Assembly (NCBI GenBank): GCA_003151955.1
Contig: PLZB01000004.1
Coordinates: 146-64,145 of the forward strand
Direction of reading: 5' to 3'
Length of the DNA stretch: 64,000 nucleotides
From: Acidimicrobiaceae bacterium
Lineage (GTDB): Bacteria > Actinomycetota > Acidimicrobiia > Acidimicrobiales > UBA8190
Program-made: the position numbers and the translations under genes
Notes under the pieces: model-generated
What the model saw: the letters and a program-made list of their open reading frames with translations, nothing else
What the model was told of the DNA's origin: nothing
Database searches by the model: none
Part shown: positions 41,761 through 49,954 of the stretch, piece by piece
Numbering within the stretch: the first letter of the stretch is position 1
Layout of the letters: each line of letters begins with the position of its first letter

Positions 41761-42945
41761 CTAGCGGTCGACGCCGAGGATGAGGCCGCTGGTGGGGACG
41801 CCCGTCCCGGCCGTCACCAGGACGTGCTCGACGTCGGGGACCTGGTTGATGCCGGTACCCCGGACCTGGCGGACGGCCTCGGCGATCCCGTTCATCCCGT
41901 GGATGTAGCCCTCGCCGAGCTGGCCCCCGTTGGTGTTGACGGGGAGGCTGCCGCCGAGCTGGATGTTCCCGTTGGCGACGAAGTCCTTGGCCTCGCCCCA
42001 GCCGCAGAAGCCGAATTCCTCGATGGTGTAGAGGACGAAGGGGGTGAAGGCGTCGTAGAGGACGGCCGTCTGGATGTCGGCCGGTCCCAGCCCCGAGGTC
42101 TCCCAGAGCTGGCGGGCCACCAGGCCCATCTCGGGGAGGTGGGCCATGTCGTCGCGGTAGTAGGAGGTCATCATGTCCTGGCCGTGCCAGGACCCCTGGG
42201 CCCCGGCCCGGATGACGGCCGGGGCCTGGGCCAGGTCCCGGGCCCGGTCCAGGGAGGTCACGATGACGGCCTGGCCCCCGTCGGTCTCCTGGCAGCAGTC
42301 GAGGAGCCGGAGGGGCTCGGCGATGAAGCGGGAATTCTGGTGGTCCTCGAGGGTGATCGGCTTCTCGTAGAACCAGGCCGCCGGGTTGGTGGCGGCGTGG
42401 AAGCGGTCGGCCACGGCAATCCAGCCCAGGGCCTCGGAGGTGGCTCCGGTGGCGTGCATGTAGCGCCGGGCGAACATCGCCGCCCAGCTGGCCGGGGTGA
42501 GGAGCCCCTGGGGGGAGTACCAGGCGAACTGGGCGTTCTCGGCCGTGGGCCGGAGGGGCCGGTCCTGGACGCCGGTCCCGAAGCGGTGGCCGGAGCGCTC
42601 GTTGAAGGCCCGGTAGCAGACGACGACGTCGGCCATCCCTCCGGCCACGGCCATCGCGGCGTGGGCCACGGTGGCGTTGCAGGCCCCCCCGCCGTAGTGG
42701 ACCCGGCTGAAGTAGGTGAGCTCGCCGATGCCGAGGGCCCGGGCGATGTCGATGTCGGGGTTGGTGTCGGCCGTGTAGGTCACCATCCCGTCGACGTCGG
42801 AGGCCTCGAGGCCGGCGTCGGCCAGGGCGGCGGCGACGGCCTCGGTGGCCAGGCGGAGCTCGCTGCGGCCGGAGGCCTTCGAGAACTCGGTGGCCCCGAT
42901 CCCGCAGATGGCGGTGGTGTCGGCGAAGGCCGGCCGGCGGGTCAT
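41761..42945 (-). CDS. Ltp2-like protein, second diverged paralog
   Basis: 394 residues, the same length as the gene after it and colinear without gaps. It shares most of the Ltp2 signature (ATEFSKASGRSELRLA, LLDCCQETDGGQA, TAGTGVPTSGLI) but differs at three conserved sites: Cys90 is Asn (GGGACNATV), His299 is Ala (YDAFTPF) and His339 is Asn (NTNGGQ). It could be a structural partner, a version with other substrate preference, or a decaying duplicate. Its ATG overlaps the chsH1-like stop by 4 bp, so it is firmly part of the operon. Confidence 0.85.
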   Translation of the reverse strand: MTRRPAFADTTAICGIGATEFSKASGRSELRLATEAVAAALADAGLEASDVDGMVTYTADTNPDIDIARALGIGELTYFSRVHYGGGACNATVAHAAMAVAGGMADVVVCYRAFNERSGHRFGTGVQDRPLRPTAENAQFAWYSPQGLLTPASWAAMFARRYMHATGATSEALGWIAVADRFHAATNPAAWFYEKPITLEDHQNSRFIAEPLRLLDCCQETDGGQAVIVTSLDRARDLAQAPAVIRAGAQGSWHGQDMMTSYYRDDMAHLPEMGLVARQLWETSGLGPADIQTAVLYDAFTPFVLYTIEEFGFCGWGEAKDFVANGNIQLGGSLPVNTNGGQLGEGYIHGMNGIAEAVRQVRGTGINQVPDVEHVLVTAGTGVPTSGLILGVDR

Positions 42946-43397
42946 GTCCCCTCCCCGGTCGGGAGGGCGACCCTGACGGTGCCGGTGACGTGGTCCCCGA
43001 GGGGGTTCGATCCCCGGACCGAGATCTCGACGACTCCCCGGCCGTCGCTCCGGTCCCGGGCCGGCCCGACGGCGGTGACGGTCCCGGTCAGGGTCATCGT
43101 CTCCCCGGGGTAGTTGGGGGCCCCGAGGCGGATGGAGACGGCCTCGATGACGGCCCCGGGACCGGCCCAGTCCGTCACGTACCGTCCCACCAGGCCGTTG
43201 GTGGTGAGGATGTTCATGAAGATGTCGGGGGAGCCCCGGTCGGCGGCCAGCTCGTGGTCGTGGTGGACGTCCTGGTAGTCCCGGGAGGCGATGGCGCCCG
43301 AGACGATCAGGGTCCGGGTCACAGGGACGGCCAGCTCGGGGAGGACCTCCCCCACCGTCACCTCGGCGACGGTCCTCGTCGCGGTCGGGAAGGCCAT
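42942..43397 (-). CDS. chsH1: ChsH1-like MaoC-domain enoyl-CoA hydratase subunit
   Basis: 151 residues. Single hotdog MaoC domain with SRDYQDVHHDHELA, the hydratase-site region (Asp/His), and APNYPGETMTLTG. In Mycobacterium ChsH1 pairs with ChsH2 to hydrate the side-chain enoyl-CoA before Ltp2 acts. The ATG at 43397 overlaps the chsE1-like stop by one base (TGATG); the long frame reaching 43634 is antisense-like extension inside that gene and is rejected. The order chsH2-chsE1-chsH1-ltp2 supports the assignment. Confidence 0.85.
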   Translation of the reverse strand: MAFPTATRTVAEVTVGEVLPELAVPVTRTLIVSGAIASRDYQDVHHDHELAADRGSPDIFMNILTTNGLVGRYVTDWAGPGAVIEAVSIRLGAPNYPGETMTLTGTVTAVGPARDRSDGRGVVEISVRGSNPLGDHVTGTVRVALPTGEGT

Positions 43398-44572
43398 CAG
43401 GCCCCGCCTCCGGCCGGGGCCCCGGCGGGGGCTTCCCCGGCGGGCTCGGCCCGGAGTTCGGCGACGACCTGTCGGCCGAGGCGGGCCAGCTGGGCGTTGG
43501 GGGCCTCCAGCATCAGCTCGATCTGCTTTCCCCAGAGGAAGTAGCGGTGGATGGGGTAGCTGACGTCGGCTCCCATCCCCCCGTGGAGGTGCTGGGTGGC
43601 GTGGACGACCCGTTGGCCGGCCTCCGAGGCCCACCAGGCCGCCACGGCCACGGCCTCGGTGGCGGGCCGGCCGGTGTCGAGCCGCCAGGCCGCCTGCCAG
43701 GTGGTGACCCGGATGGCCTCGGAGTCGATGTAGGCGTCGGCGGCCCGGAGCATGGCCCCCTGGAAGGTGGAGAGGGGCTTGCCGAACTGCTGGCGCTCGT
43801 TCATGTAGGCCGCCGCCATGGCCACGGCGGCCTCGCAGATCCCGAGCTGGACGGCGGCCAGGCCGGTGAGGGCCCGCTCCAGGACCCAGTCGACGATGGC
43901 GGCCCCGGTGGTCTCGTCGCCGAGGATGGAGCCGGCCCCGACGGGGGCCCCGTCGAGGTGGAGGTGGGGGTGGACCTGGCGGTCGGTGGTGGTGGCCCGC
44001 TCGAGGGTCGCCCCGGGCCCGGTGGGGTCGACGAGGGCCAGGAGGACCCCCCCGCCGGGAGCGAGGGCGGGGACGAGGACCCGGGCGGCCAGGTGGGCCT
44101 GGGGGACGGCCTGGCAGGTCCCGGTCAGCCGCCAGAGCTCCCCGTCGGCCCAGGCCGTGACGGTGGGCCGGTGGGTCCGGCTCCCGGCCACCTCGTGGAG
44201 GGCGGCGCTGAGGCAGGTCCGGCCGGCGACCACCCCGGGGAGCCAGTCGGCCTGCTGCTCGGGGGTGCCGAACTCGGCCAGGGGGAGGGCCCCGAGGACG
44301 AGGGTGGCCCAGAGGGGGACGGGGGCCACGGTCCGGCCCTGCTGCTCGAGGACGAGGCAGAGCTCGGTCAGCCCCAGGCCCGAGCCGCCGTGGGCCTCGG
44401 GAACGGCCAGGCCGAGGAGGTTGGCCCGGGCCAGCTCGGCCCAGAGCTCGGCGTCGAAGCGGTCCTCGGTCCGCTCGACGGCGTCGACCCGGTCGGGGGT
44501 GACGAGGCCGTCGAGGAGGCCCTTCGCCGACTCGGAGACGGCCTCCTGCTCCTCGGTGAAGGTGAAGTCCAT
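43397..44572 (-). CDS. chsE1: Acyl-CoA dehydrogenase, ChsE1/FadE28-like subunit
   Basis: 391 residues. ACAD fold beginning MDFTFTEEQEAV, with LGLAVPEAHGGSGLGLTEL and, late, YMNERQQFGKPLSTFQ and HLHGGMGADVSYPIHRYF. In Mycobacterium FadE28 and FadE29 form an alpha2-beta2 enzyme that dehydrogenates the three-carbon side chain of 3-oxo-pregnene-carboxyl-CoA; this would be the FadE28-type partner. It ends in an Ala/Gly/Pro-rich tail of about 15 residues. Coupled to neighbours by TGATG overlaps at both ends. Confidence 0.86.
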   Translation of the reverse strand: MDFTFTEEQEAVSESAKGLLDGLVTPDRVDAVERTEDRFDAELWAELARANLLGLAVPEAHGGSGLGLTELCLVLEQQGRTVAPVPLWATLVLGALPLAEFGTPEQQADWLPGVVAGRTCLSAALHEVAGSRTHRPTVTAWADGELWRLTGTCQAVPQAHLAARVLVPALAPGGGVLLALVDPTGPGATLERATTTDRQVHPHLHLDGAPVGAGSILGDETTGAAIVDWVLERALTGLAAVQLGICEAAVAMAAAYMNERQQFGKPLSTFQGAMLRAADAYIDSEAIRVTTWQAAWRLDTGRPATEAVAVAAWWASEAGQRVVHATQHLHGGMGADVSYPIHRYFLWGKQIELMLEAPNAQLARLGRQVVAELRAEPAGEAPAGAPAGGGA

Positions 44573-45594
44573 CAGCGTGCTCCCGTCGCAGCCGGTCCGG
44601 CGGGCCGGAACATGGGCAGGGTCAGGTCCTCGTCCACCGCCACCAGCTCGACCTCGACGGCCATCCCGATCTCGATGGCCCCGACGTCGATGCCGGTCAG
44701 GCCGGCCACGATCCGGGTCCCCTCCTCGAGCTCGACGACGGCGATGGGGAGGGGGTAGTCGAAGCCGGGGACCTGGGGGTAGTGGGTGACGACGAAGCTG
44801 AAGACGGTTCCCCGGCCGGTCGACTCGACGGTGTCCCAGTCGAAGGACCGGCAGTGGGGGCAGGCCGGGAGGGGGGGATGGCGGAGCTTCCCGCAGGAGG
44901 CGCAGCGCTGGATGAGGAGCTTCCCCTCCTTGGCGCCTTCGAAGAAGAAGGCGATGTCCTCGGTGAGGGCGGGCCGGGGGCGTCGGGGTCGCGGGGCGTC
45001 GGTCCCGGCCGGGGGGGCCTCGGCGGTCACCGGCTTGGGCTTGAACCGGAGGATCCGGAACCGCATGGTGGCCACCTCGGCGCCGGCGGCGTCGGTGAAG
45101 TCGAGCCGGGTGGTGACGAAGTGGCCGTCCCCCAGGCCGGTTTGCTTCTGGGCCGAGACGGCCTCGATGACGGCGGTGGCGGTGAGGCGGTCCCCGAGGA
45201 CGAGGGGCCGGCGGTAGTCCTGGTCGCAGTTGGTGGCCACCACGGAGGTGAAGCCGGCCCCGTCGAGGAGGAGGAAGAGCTCGTCGTAGGCGGTCGGATC
45301 GGCGGTCGACCCCTCGGCCCGGGCCCGGTCGGCCTCGAGGCTGGCCCGGAGTCCCCGCATGACCCAGGCCTGGAGCATGGTGGCGGGGGCGACGACCCCG
45401 GGGAAGCCGTTGGCCCGGGCCGCCTCCTCGTCGAGGTAGACGGGGTTCTCGTCCCCCATGGCCTCGACCCAGTGGCGGATCATGGCCTGGTTGACCTCGT
45501 CGGGGGCGACGGTCGGGGGCCCGACGGGCCGGCCCTCGAAGGCCTGGAGCCGGGCCTGGAAGGCATCCGGAGTGGTGTCGAGGGTGTCGGTCAT
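44572..45594 (-). CDS. chsH2: ChsH2-like fused MaoC and DUF35 (OB-fold/zinc) protein
   Basis: 340 residues. N-terminal MaoC-like hotdog domain (about 15-185: MGDENPVYLDEEAA, FPGVVAPATML) and C-terminal DUF35 domain starting with a zinc ribbon CASCGKLRHPPLPACPHC (four Cys), then an OB fold. ChsH2 forms the hydratase with ChsH1, and its DUF35 domain binds Ltp2 to make the aldolase. A Pro/Arg-rich linker of about 25 residues joins the domains. Overlaps chsE2-like by 4 bp and chsE1-like by one base. Confidence 0.9.
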   Translation of the reverse strand: MTDTLDTTPDAFQARLQAFEGRPVGPPTVAPDEVNQAMIRHWVEAMGDENPVYLDEEAARANGFPGVVAPATMLQAWVMRGLRASLEADRARAEGSTADPTAYDELFLLLDGAGFTSVVATNCDQDYRRPLVLGDRLTATAVIEAVSAQKQTGLGDGHFVTTRLDFTDAAGAEVATMRFRILRFKPKPVTAEAPPAGTDAPRPRRPRPALTEDIAFFFEGAKEGKLLIQRCASCGKLRHPPLPACPHCRSFDWDTVESTGRGTVFSFVVTHYPQVPGFDYPLPIAVVELEEGTRIVAGLTGIDVGAIEIGMAVEVELVAVDEDLTLPMFRPAGPAATGAR

Positions 45595-46775
45595 CGGGCT
45601 CCCCTGGTCATGCCGAGGCCGACCATGGCCACGATCTCCCGCTGGATCTCGTTGACGCCCCCGCCGAAGGTGTTGATCTGGGCCTGGCGCGCCGTCTGCT
45701 CCAGCCGGCCCCGGAGGAGGGCCCCCGGCGATCCGGCCATCAGGTAGCCGACCCCGGCGGCCTGGACGATCCCGAGGAGGCGGCGGTAGATCTGGATGCT
45801 CGTCTCCACCCCGTAGACCTTGACGGCCGAGGAGTCGGCCGGGCTGAGGGTCTCGGCGGCCACGTCGTTGGCCATCCGCCAGTTGAGGAGCCGCATGGCC
45901 TCGAGCTCGGCCCGGGTCCGGGCCAGGTCCATCTGGACCCAGCCCAGGTCGAGGACGGCCTCCCCGTCGGGGGTGACGGCCCCGGTAGCCCAGGCCGAGA
46001 CCTCGTCGGTCAGCTTGGCCGCGAAGCCGCTCCAGGCGGCCAGGCCGACCCGCTCGTGGTTGAGTTGGAGGGTGATCATCCGCCAGCCCCCGTTGGGCTC
46101 CCCCACCAGGTTGGCGGCCGGGACCCGGACGTCGGCGTAGTAGGTCGCCGTCGTCGAGAGGCCGCCGACGGTGGTGATGGGACTCCAGGAGAAGCCGGGG
46201 CTGTCGGTGGGGACGGAGAGGATGGAGATCCCCTTGTGCTTGGGGGCGTCGGGGTCGGTCCGGCAGGCCAGCCAGACGAAGTCGGCCATGTCGGCCCCGC
46301 TCGTGAAGACCTTGGCCCCGTTGACGAGGTACTCCTCCCCGTCGAGGACGGCCCGGGTCTTGAGCGAGGCCAGGTCGGTGCCGGACTCGGGCTCGGTGTA
46401 GCCGATGGCAAAGTTGATCTCCCCGGCCAGGATCCCAGGGAGGTAGAGGGCCTTCTGCTCCTCGGAGCCGTAGCGCATGATGGTCGGCCCGACGGTGTTG
46501 ACGGTGACGAAGGGGAAGGGGGCGCTGGCCCGGCGGGTCTCGTCGAAGAAGATGTACTGGTCGGTGGCGGGCCGGCCCTGGCCCCCGAATTCCTCGGGCC
46601 AGCCGATCCCGAGCCAGCCGTCCTTCCCGATCCGGCGGACGACCTGACGCCAGCGCTCCCCGCCCTCCCCGCCGTCGGAGAGGCCCTCACGGACCTCGTC
46701 GGTGAGCAGGTCGGCGTAGTAGGAGCGCAGCTCCTCCCGCAGGGCCAGCTGCCCGGGGGTCTCCTCCAGGAACAT
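45591..46775 (-). CDS. chsE2: Acyl-CoA dehydrogenase, ChsE2/FadE29-like subunit
   Basis: 394 residues; first gene of the operon. Close resemblance to mycobacterial FadE29: LGIGWPEEFGG, INFAIGYTEPESGTDLASLKT, NGAKVFTSGADMADFVWLA, CRTDPDAPKHKGISIL and the C-terminal TFGGGVNEIQRE. FAD-dependent dehydrogenation of the steroid side-chain CoA thioester together with the ChsE1-like subunit. In place of the YEG-type C-terminal Glu motif of ordinary ACADs it has FGGG, as in FadE29. The KstR-like operator lies about 100 bp upstream. Confidence 0.88.
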   Translation of the reverse strand: MFLEETPGQLALREELRSYYADLLTDEVREGLSDGGEGGERWRQVVRRIGKDGWLGIGWPEEFGGQGRPATDQYIFFDETRRASAPFPFVTVNTVGPTIMRYGSEEQKALYLPGILAGEINFAIGYTEPESGTDLASLKTRAVLDGEEYLVNGAKVFTSGADMADFVWLACRTDPDAPKHKGISILSVPTDSPGFSWSPITTVGGLSTTATYYADVRVPAANLVGEPNGGWRMITLQLNHERVGLAAWSGFAAKLTDEVSAWATGAVTPDGEAVLDLGWVQMDLARTRAELEAMRLLNWRMANDVAAETLSPADSSAVKVYGVETSIQIYRRLLGIVQAAGVGYLMAGSPGALLRGRLEQTARQAQINTFGGGVNEIQREIVAMVGLGMTRGAR

Positions 46776-46872
46776 GATCTACCGTCCGTGGGTCGGTCCG
46801 AGCCGACTCTCGCCGGTCCCGGCCTCTCGGATATGACTGCCTCAGGTCTCCCCCCGGTGTGCCACCGTGGAG

Positions 46873-46886
46873 TGCAACTTGTTCTA
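46873..46886. promoter_or_regulatory. KstR-like operator of the igr-like operon
   Basis: TGCAACTTGTTCTA fits TnnAACnnGTTnnA at every fixed base (read on the minus strand: TAGAACAAGTTGCA). It lies in the 165-bp gap before chsE2, next to an A/T-rich stretch (GTGTAAAACTAG on the minus strand) that can hold the -10 box. Confidence 0.8.
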
Positions 46887-46940
46887 GTTTTACACGTTAC
46901 AGGGGTCCGGGCCGGACGACAATCGCGACCGCCGGCCAGA

Positions 46941-47990
46941 CTACCGAGCCGTGCGGACCCACCTGGTTCCCCGGCCGACGCCGGTGGGGCTGACGAGTCC
47001 CTCCTCCTTCAGCTCCTTGAGGACGAGACGAATCGTCTGGTCGCTCATTCCCGGCAGGGCCCGCCTGACATCGGCCATGTCGAACGAGGCGCCGGCATGA
47101 TCGAGGGCGTAGCGGCGCACCCGCTCCTGCTTGGTCACGCCGGAGCGATGGTCCGCGGCCCTGGTCGCGAACGTCTCGTAGGCGCCGGCCAGCACGTCGA
47201 CGAAGAACCCCAGCCAGGGCCAGGGGTCGTGGGCGCCTCCGTGCCACCCCTGCGTGGAAGCGGCAAGAGCGTCGTAGTAGGCATCGCGCCGCTCGTAGAC
47301 GAGTCCTTCGAGCGAGACGTAACGCCCCACGCCGTAGCCGGCTTCCGAGAGCATTCGGGTGACGATGAGCCGGGAGAGTCTCCCGTTGCCGTCGACGAAG
47401 GGGTGGATCGTCAGGAAGTCGAGGGCGAAGAGGCCGACGAGGAGGACCCGATGATGGTGGCCGGCACGGTGCTCGATGCCGTAGCGATCCACCAACTCGG
47501 ACATGAAGAAGGGGGTGTCCTGGTGGGGTACCGGCGTGAATCGGACCGTCGAGCTGCCGTCGGGATGCCGGTCGACGACCACGTTGTCCACGACCTTGAA
47601 CTGCCCACCTCCCCCTCCGGTACGACCGAAGAGGAGGCGGTGGAGATGGAGGACGAGGCCGACCGAGAGATCTCCGGAGTCACCCTGGAAGAGGTAGTCG
47701 AGCCCGTCGCGGTAGCCGGCCAGTTCCTTTTCGCCCCGCACCCGCAGGCGCTGGTCCGCCCCGCGAACGATCCGCTCGGCTCGGGCCTGGTCGACCACGA
47801 TGCCTTCGATGGCCGACGAGGCGATCACCGATTCGACCCGGGCAGAGTCGGCGAGCTCTCGGAGCAGTCCTGGGAGCTGGTCGGCATACAGGGCTTCCGA
47901 ACCTCGACCGGCGTCGACGACGCTGAGTCGTGCCACGATGGCCGAGGGCACAGCCCCGATCATGGTGTCCAGGTCGGCGAAGCTCCTCAT
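46941..47990 (-). CDS. Fic-domain protein (probable AMP transferase)
   Basis: 349 residues. Fic motif HPFVDGNGRLSR begins at His196, complete for AMPylation. An inhibitory motif SSAIEG (Ser58-Glu62-Gly63) lies N-terminal to the Fic domain, the arrangement of class II Fic proteins that self-regulate. The C-terminus (about 285-349) looks like a winged helix (VRRALPGMSDQTIRLVLKELKEEGL), so it may regulate itself or others. The ATG at 47990 has AGGAAG about 10 nt upstream. It is the first gene of the accessory island. Confidence 0.92.
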   Translation of the reverse strand: MRSFADLDTMIGAVPSAIVARLSVVDAGRGSEALYADQLPGLLRELADSARVESVIASSAIEGIVVDQARAERIVRGADQRLRVRGEKELAGYRDGLDYLFQGDSGDLSVGLVLHLHRLLFGRTGGGGGQFKVVDNVVVDRHPDGSSTVRFTPVPHQDTPFFMSELVDRYGIEHRAGHHHRVLLVGLFALDFLTIHPFVDGNGRLSRLIVTRMLSEAGYGVGRYVSLEGLVYERRDAYYDALAASTQGWHGGAHDPWPWLGFFVDVLAGAYETFATRAADHRSGVTKQERVRRYALDHAGASFDMADVRRALPGMSDQTIRLVLKELKEEGLVSPTGVGRGTRWVRTAR

Positions 47991-48013
47991 CTGCCCAATC
48001 TTCCTATAAACAT

Positions 48014-48035
48014 GCTAATCACTGGTTGGATTAGC
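48014..48035. promoter_or_regulatory. Inverted repeat upstream of the Fic gene
   Basis: Perfect 7-bp arms GCTAATC and GATTAGC around 8 nt, 24 bp before the Fic ATG, just upstream of a TTTATAG -10-like sequence. It is likely an operator, perhaps for the Fic protein's own winged helix. Confidence 0.5.
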
Positions 48036-48087
48036 TAGTTTAACGCTGGAACGCTTCGAAGTCGACCTGGATCCAGGCGGGATATTC

Positions 48088-48108
48088 GCAATAACCGCGC
48101 ATTATTGC
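48088..48108. promoter_or_regulatory. Inverted repeat upstream of the small wHTH gene
   Basis: Perfect 7-bp arms GCAATAA and TTATTGC around 7 nt, ending 7 bp before ATG 48116. Different in sequence from the repeat serving the Fic gene, so two regulators probably act in this 125-bp intergenic region. Confidence 0.5.
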
Positions 48109-48115
48109 CCAGTGA

Positions 48116-48565
48116 ATGCGACCGTCGGCTCCCCCGCTCCTGCCGCTGTTCCGCCCCGAGACGGAGCTGGCGATCCTTGGGGCCATCTTCGTGGGGCCGC
48201 AACGGCGTTGGACGATCTCGTTGCTCGCCGATCACCTCGGCATCTCCGTTTCGAGCGTCGGACGGAAGATAGGTCGCCTGGAACGCGCCGACGTCCTCAG
48301 GATCGTGCCTGCAGGGCGGAACAAGATCGTGTCTGCCAACTGGGACCTGCCCTGGGCGCCCGAGCTGGCCAGCCTGCTGGACAAGACCATCGGGCGCAGT
48401 GGGACGACCCCGATCCCGACTCGTTCCTGGGCCGTCTCCCAGGAGACCCGGACCGGCCGGGTGGTCTGCGTACTCTCGGCGACCACCATGACGCAGAATA
48501 TAGTCTGCGAACCGTGTTCGAGGGCCCGGCGACCCGGGGTCCACGAGGTTCATGTACGATCTTAG
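48116..48565 (+). CDS. Small winged-helix protein, probably truncated
   Basis: 149 residues. Residues about 15-85 form a winged helix: ELAILGAIFVG, LLADHLGISVSSVGRKIGRLERADVL (helix-turn-helix) and a wing with GRNKIVSANWDLPW. This layout matches wHTH regulators that continue into a nucleotidyltransferase domain; here the sequence after residue 90 is Ser/Thr/Arg-rich and shows no such domain, suggesting a frameshift or deletion left only the DNA-binding part. A second, more decayed copy lies at 50.6 kb. Whether this protein is made is uncertain. Confidence 0.55.
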   Translation: MRPSAPPLLPLFRPETELAILGAIFVGPQRRWTISLLADHLGISVSSVGRKIGRLERADVLRIVPAGRNKIVSANWDLPWAPELASLLDKTIGRSGTTPIPTRSWAVSQETRTGRVVCVLSATTMTQNIVCEPCSRARRPGVHEVHVRS

Positions 48566-48597
48566 TGGCAAAAGGTATGGGAAGTGCTTTCTGACGG

Positions 48598-48608
48598 GTA
48601 CAATGTAC
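48598..48608. promoter_or_regulatory. Palindrome overlapping the -10 box of the AbiEi-like gene
   Basis: GTACAATGTAC is a perfect palindrome around one A and contains TACAAT (48599-48604), a -10 box 6 nt before ATG 48611. This suggests a leaderless, autoregulated promoter. Confidence 0.55.
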
Positions 48609-48610
48609 AC

Positions 48611-49405
48611 ATGCGGCTCGAAGACCTGGTACTACGGGAGATGCACCGTGCTGCGGTAGAAGCCGGCCGCCGCGGCATCGCCGTGCCCTCGGCCGACCTC
48701 GATGCCATCGCCAGGCATGCCGTGAGCCGCTCGGCTGCGCAGAAGGCCATCCAGCGGTTGGTGCGCGCAGGGAGTGTCGTGCGGGTCCGAAAGGACCTGC
48801 TCGTGTTGCCCGACACCACTGGCCTCCTCGGGGTCGACATGACGGACCTCATCGACGCCGTTGCCGGACAGCCGTACCTGATCACGGCCGGCCGGGCACT
48901 CGCGCAACACGAGCTCACCGACCAGCACTTCTTCGGTGTCATCGTGCTGACACCCGATCGCGTCGAGAAGCTCTCGTACCGGGGGCAGAAAGCCACGTTC
49001 CTGCAGACGGACCCGTCGAACATCTGGGGATGGGGGGAGGGACCCGGCCCGCACTACGCGCTCCCGGAACGAGCCCTCGTCGATGTGCTGAACCATCCCC
49101 GCTACGCGGTGTCCCTCACCCAGGCGCTCGATGCGCTACTGCTGGCAGTGTCACGGGATCCGACGTTCGCCAGCCGTCTGCTCGACACGGTGATTCGCTA
49201 CAACTCTCCGTCGGCTGCTCGACGCGTCGGCTTGGTCGTCGAGCGCTTCCTCGGGCCCGAGACGGCTGCCCCGTATCGGGATCTCATCGGCGAGAACCGT
49301 GCACCCGTATTGATGCGGCCCCGAGGGAATCCTGACGGGAAACTCGATGCCCGCTGGCGGGTCGTCGTCAACGCCGTCCTGGAACCGGAAAGGGTCCGCT
49401 CGTGA
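48611..49405 (+). CDS. AbiEi-like antitoxin/transcriptional regulator, no partner
   Basis: 264 residues. N-terminal winged helix (residues about 5-65, with SRSAAQKAIQRLVRAGSVVRVRKDLLVL) followed by the AbiEi-type domain PYLITAGRALAQHELTDQHF and LPERALVDVLNHPRYAVSLTQALDAL. In type IV toxin-antitoxin systems AbiEi represses its promoter and pairs with the AbiEii nucleotidyltransferase. No nucleotidyltransferase follows; the next genes lie on the other strand. The ATG at 48611 is supported by a leaderless -10 box within a palindrome. Confidence 0.78.
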   Translation: MRLEDLVLREMHRAAVEAGRRGIAVPSADLDAIARHAVSRSAAQKAIQRLVRAGSVVRVRKDLLVLPDTTGLLGVDMTDLIDAVAGQPYLITAGRALAQHELTDQHFFGVIVLTPDRVEKLSYRGQKATFLQTDPSNIWGWGEGPGPHYALPERALVDVLNHPRYAVSLTQALDALLLAVSRDPTFASRLLDTVIRYNSPSAARRVGLVVERFLGPETAAPYRDLIGENRAPVLMRPRGNPDGKLDARWRVVVNAVLEPERVRS

Positions 49406-49456
49406 TCGTCGCTTGAGTCCCGTGGGCGAGGCCGGCCCTTGAAGGCCTCGCCTCCC

Positions 49457-49954
49457 TCAGGCTCGTTCGAGCAGCCGACTGACCTCGTCGGCGAATTGCC
49501 GGACGAAGGCGTCCGGATCCTGGAGTTCGCTCATCGGGATCTGCCCCCAGGCTTCGAGACCCTCGACGCAGGAGCCGATCGACAGTCCGGGGACGCCGAT
49601 GACAGCGAGTTGCTCGTACTCGTCTGCCTGCGTCTCGTTGCCACACACCCAGACGATGAGGGAAGGCAGAGGCCCCTTCTCATCCGCTCCGATGGGACAG
49701 ACCTGGAAGCCCATGTCCACAAGGAGTCCGCCGACCAGGCCGATGGTTCTCAGGGTCGGCTCCCGCTGTTGGGACTTCAACGCCCATGCGCTCGCCCCGA
49801 TGACGACGCGCAAGCCCGTCTCGTCCGAACTCGGCCCACACGGCAACCCATGGACGCCAAGCCGGAAGCGACCGGCGTCGACCGCCGCCCGCGCCTGACG
49901 GCGACGAGCCACCACCGTCGAGAACGCGACCGTTGGATCCTGAATCGTCACCAT
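49457..49954 (-). CDS. Unrecognised protein coupled to the ADP-ribosyltransferase-like gene
   Basis: 165 residues, soluble, with no motif I can name. Hydrophobic strands alternate with acidic stretches (VVIGASAWALKSQQ, LPSLIVWVCGNE, ADEVSRLLERA). Its ATG lies inside the end of the upstream gene (7-bp overlap), so the two are translated from one mRNA. Position and size would suit an immunity protein or antitoxin for the preceding putative toxin, but this is inference from gene order only. Confidence 0.55.
   Translation of the reverse strand: MVTIQDPTVAFSTVVARRRQARAAVDAGRFRLGVHGLPCGPSSDETGLRVVIGASAWALKSQQREPTLRTIGLVGGLLVDMGFQVCPIGADEKGPLPSLIVWVCGNETQADEYEQLAVIGVPGLSIGSCVEGLEAWGQIPMSELQDPDAFVRQFADEVSRLLERA

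Noticed and set aside
40625-43113. Long plus-strand open frames opposite the ltp2 genes
   Set aside because: The same GC-driven shadow; the translation is Gly/Val/Asp-rich with no motif, while the minus strand encodes conserved Ltp2 proteins.
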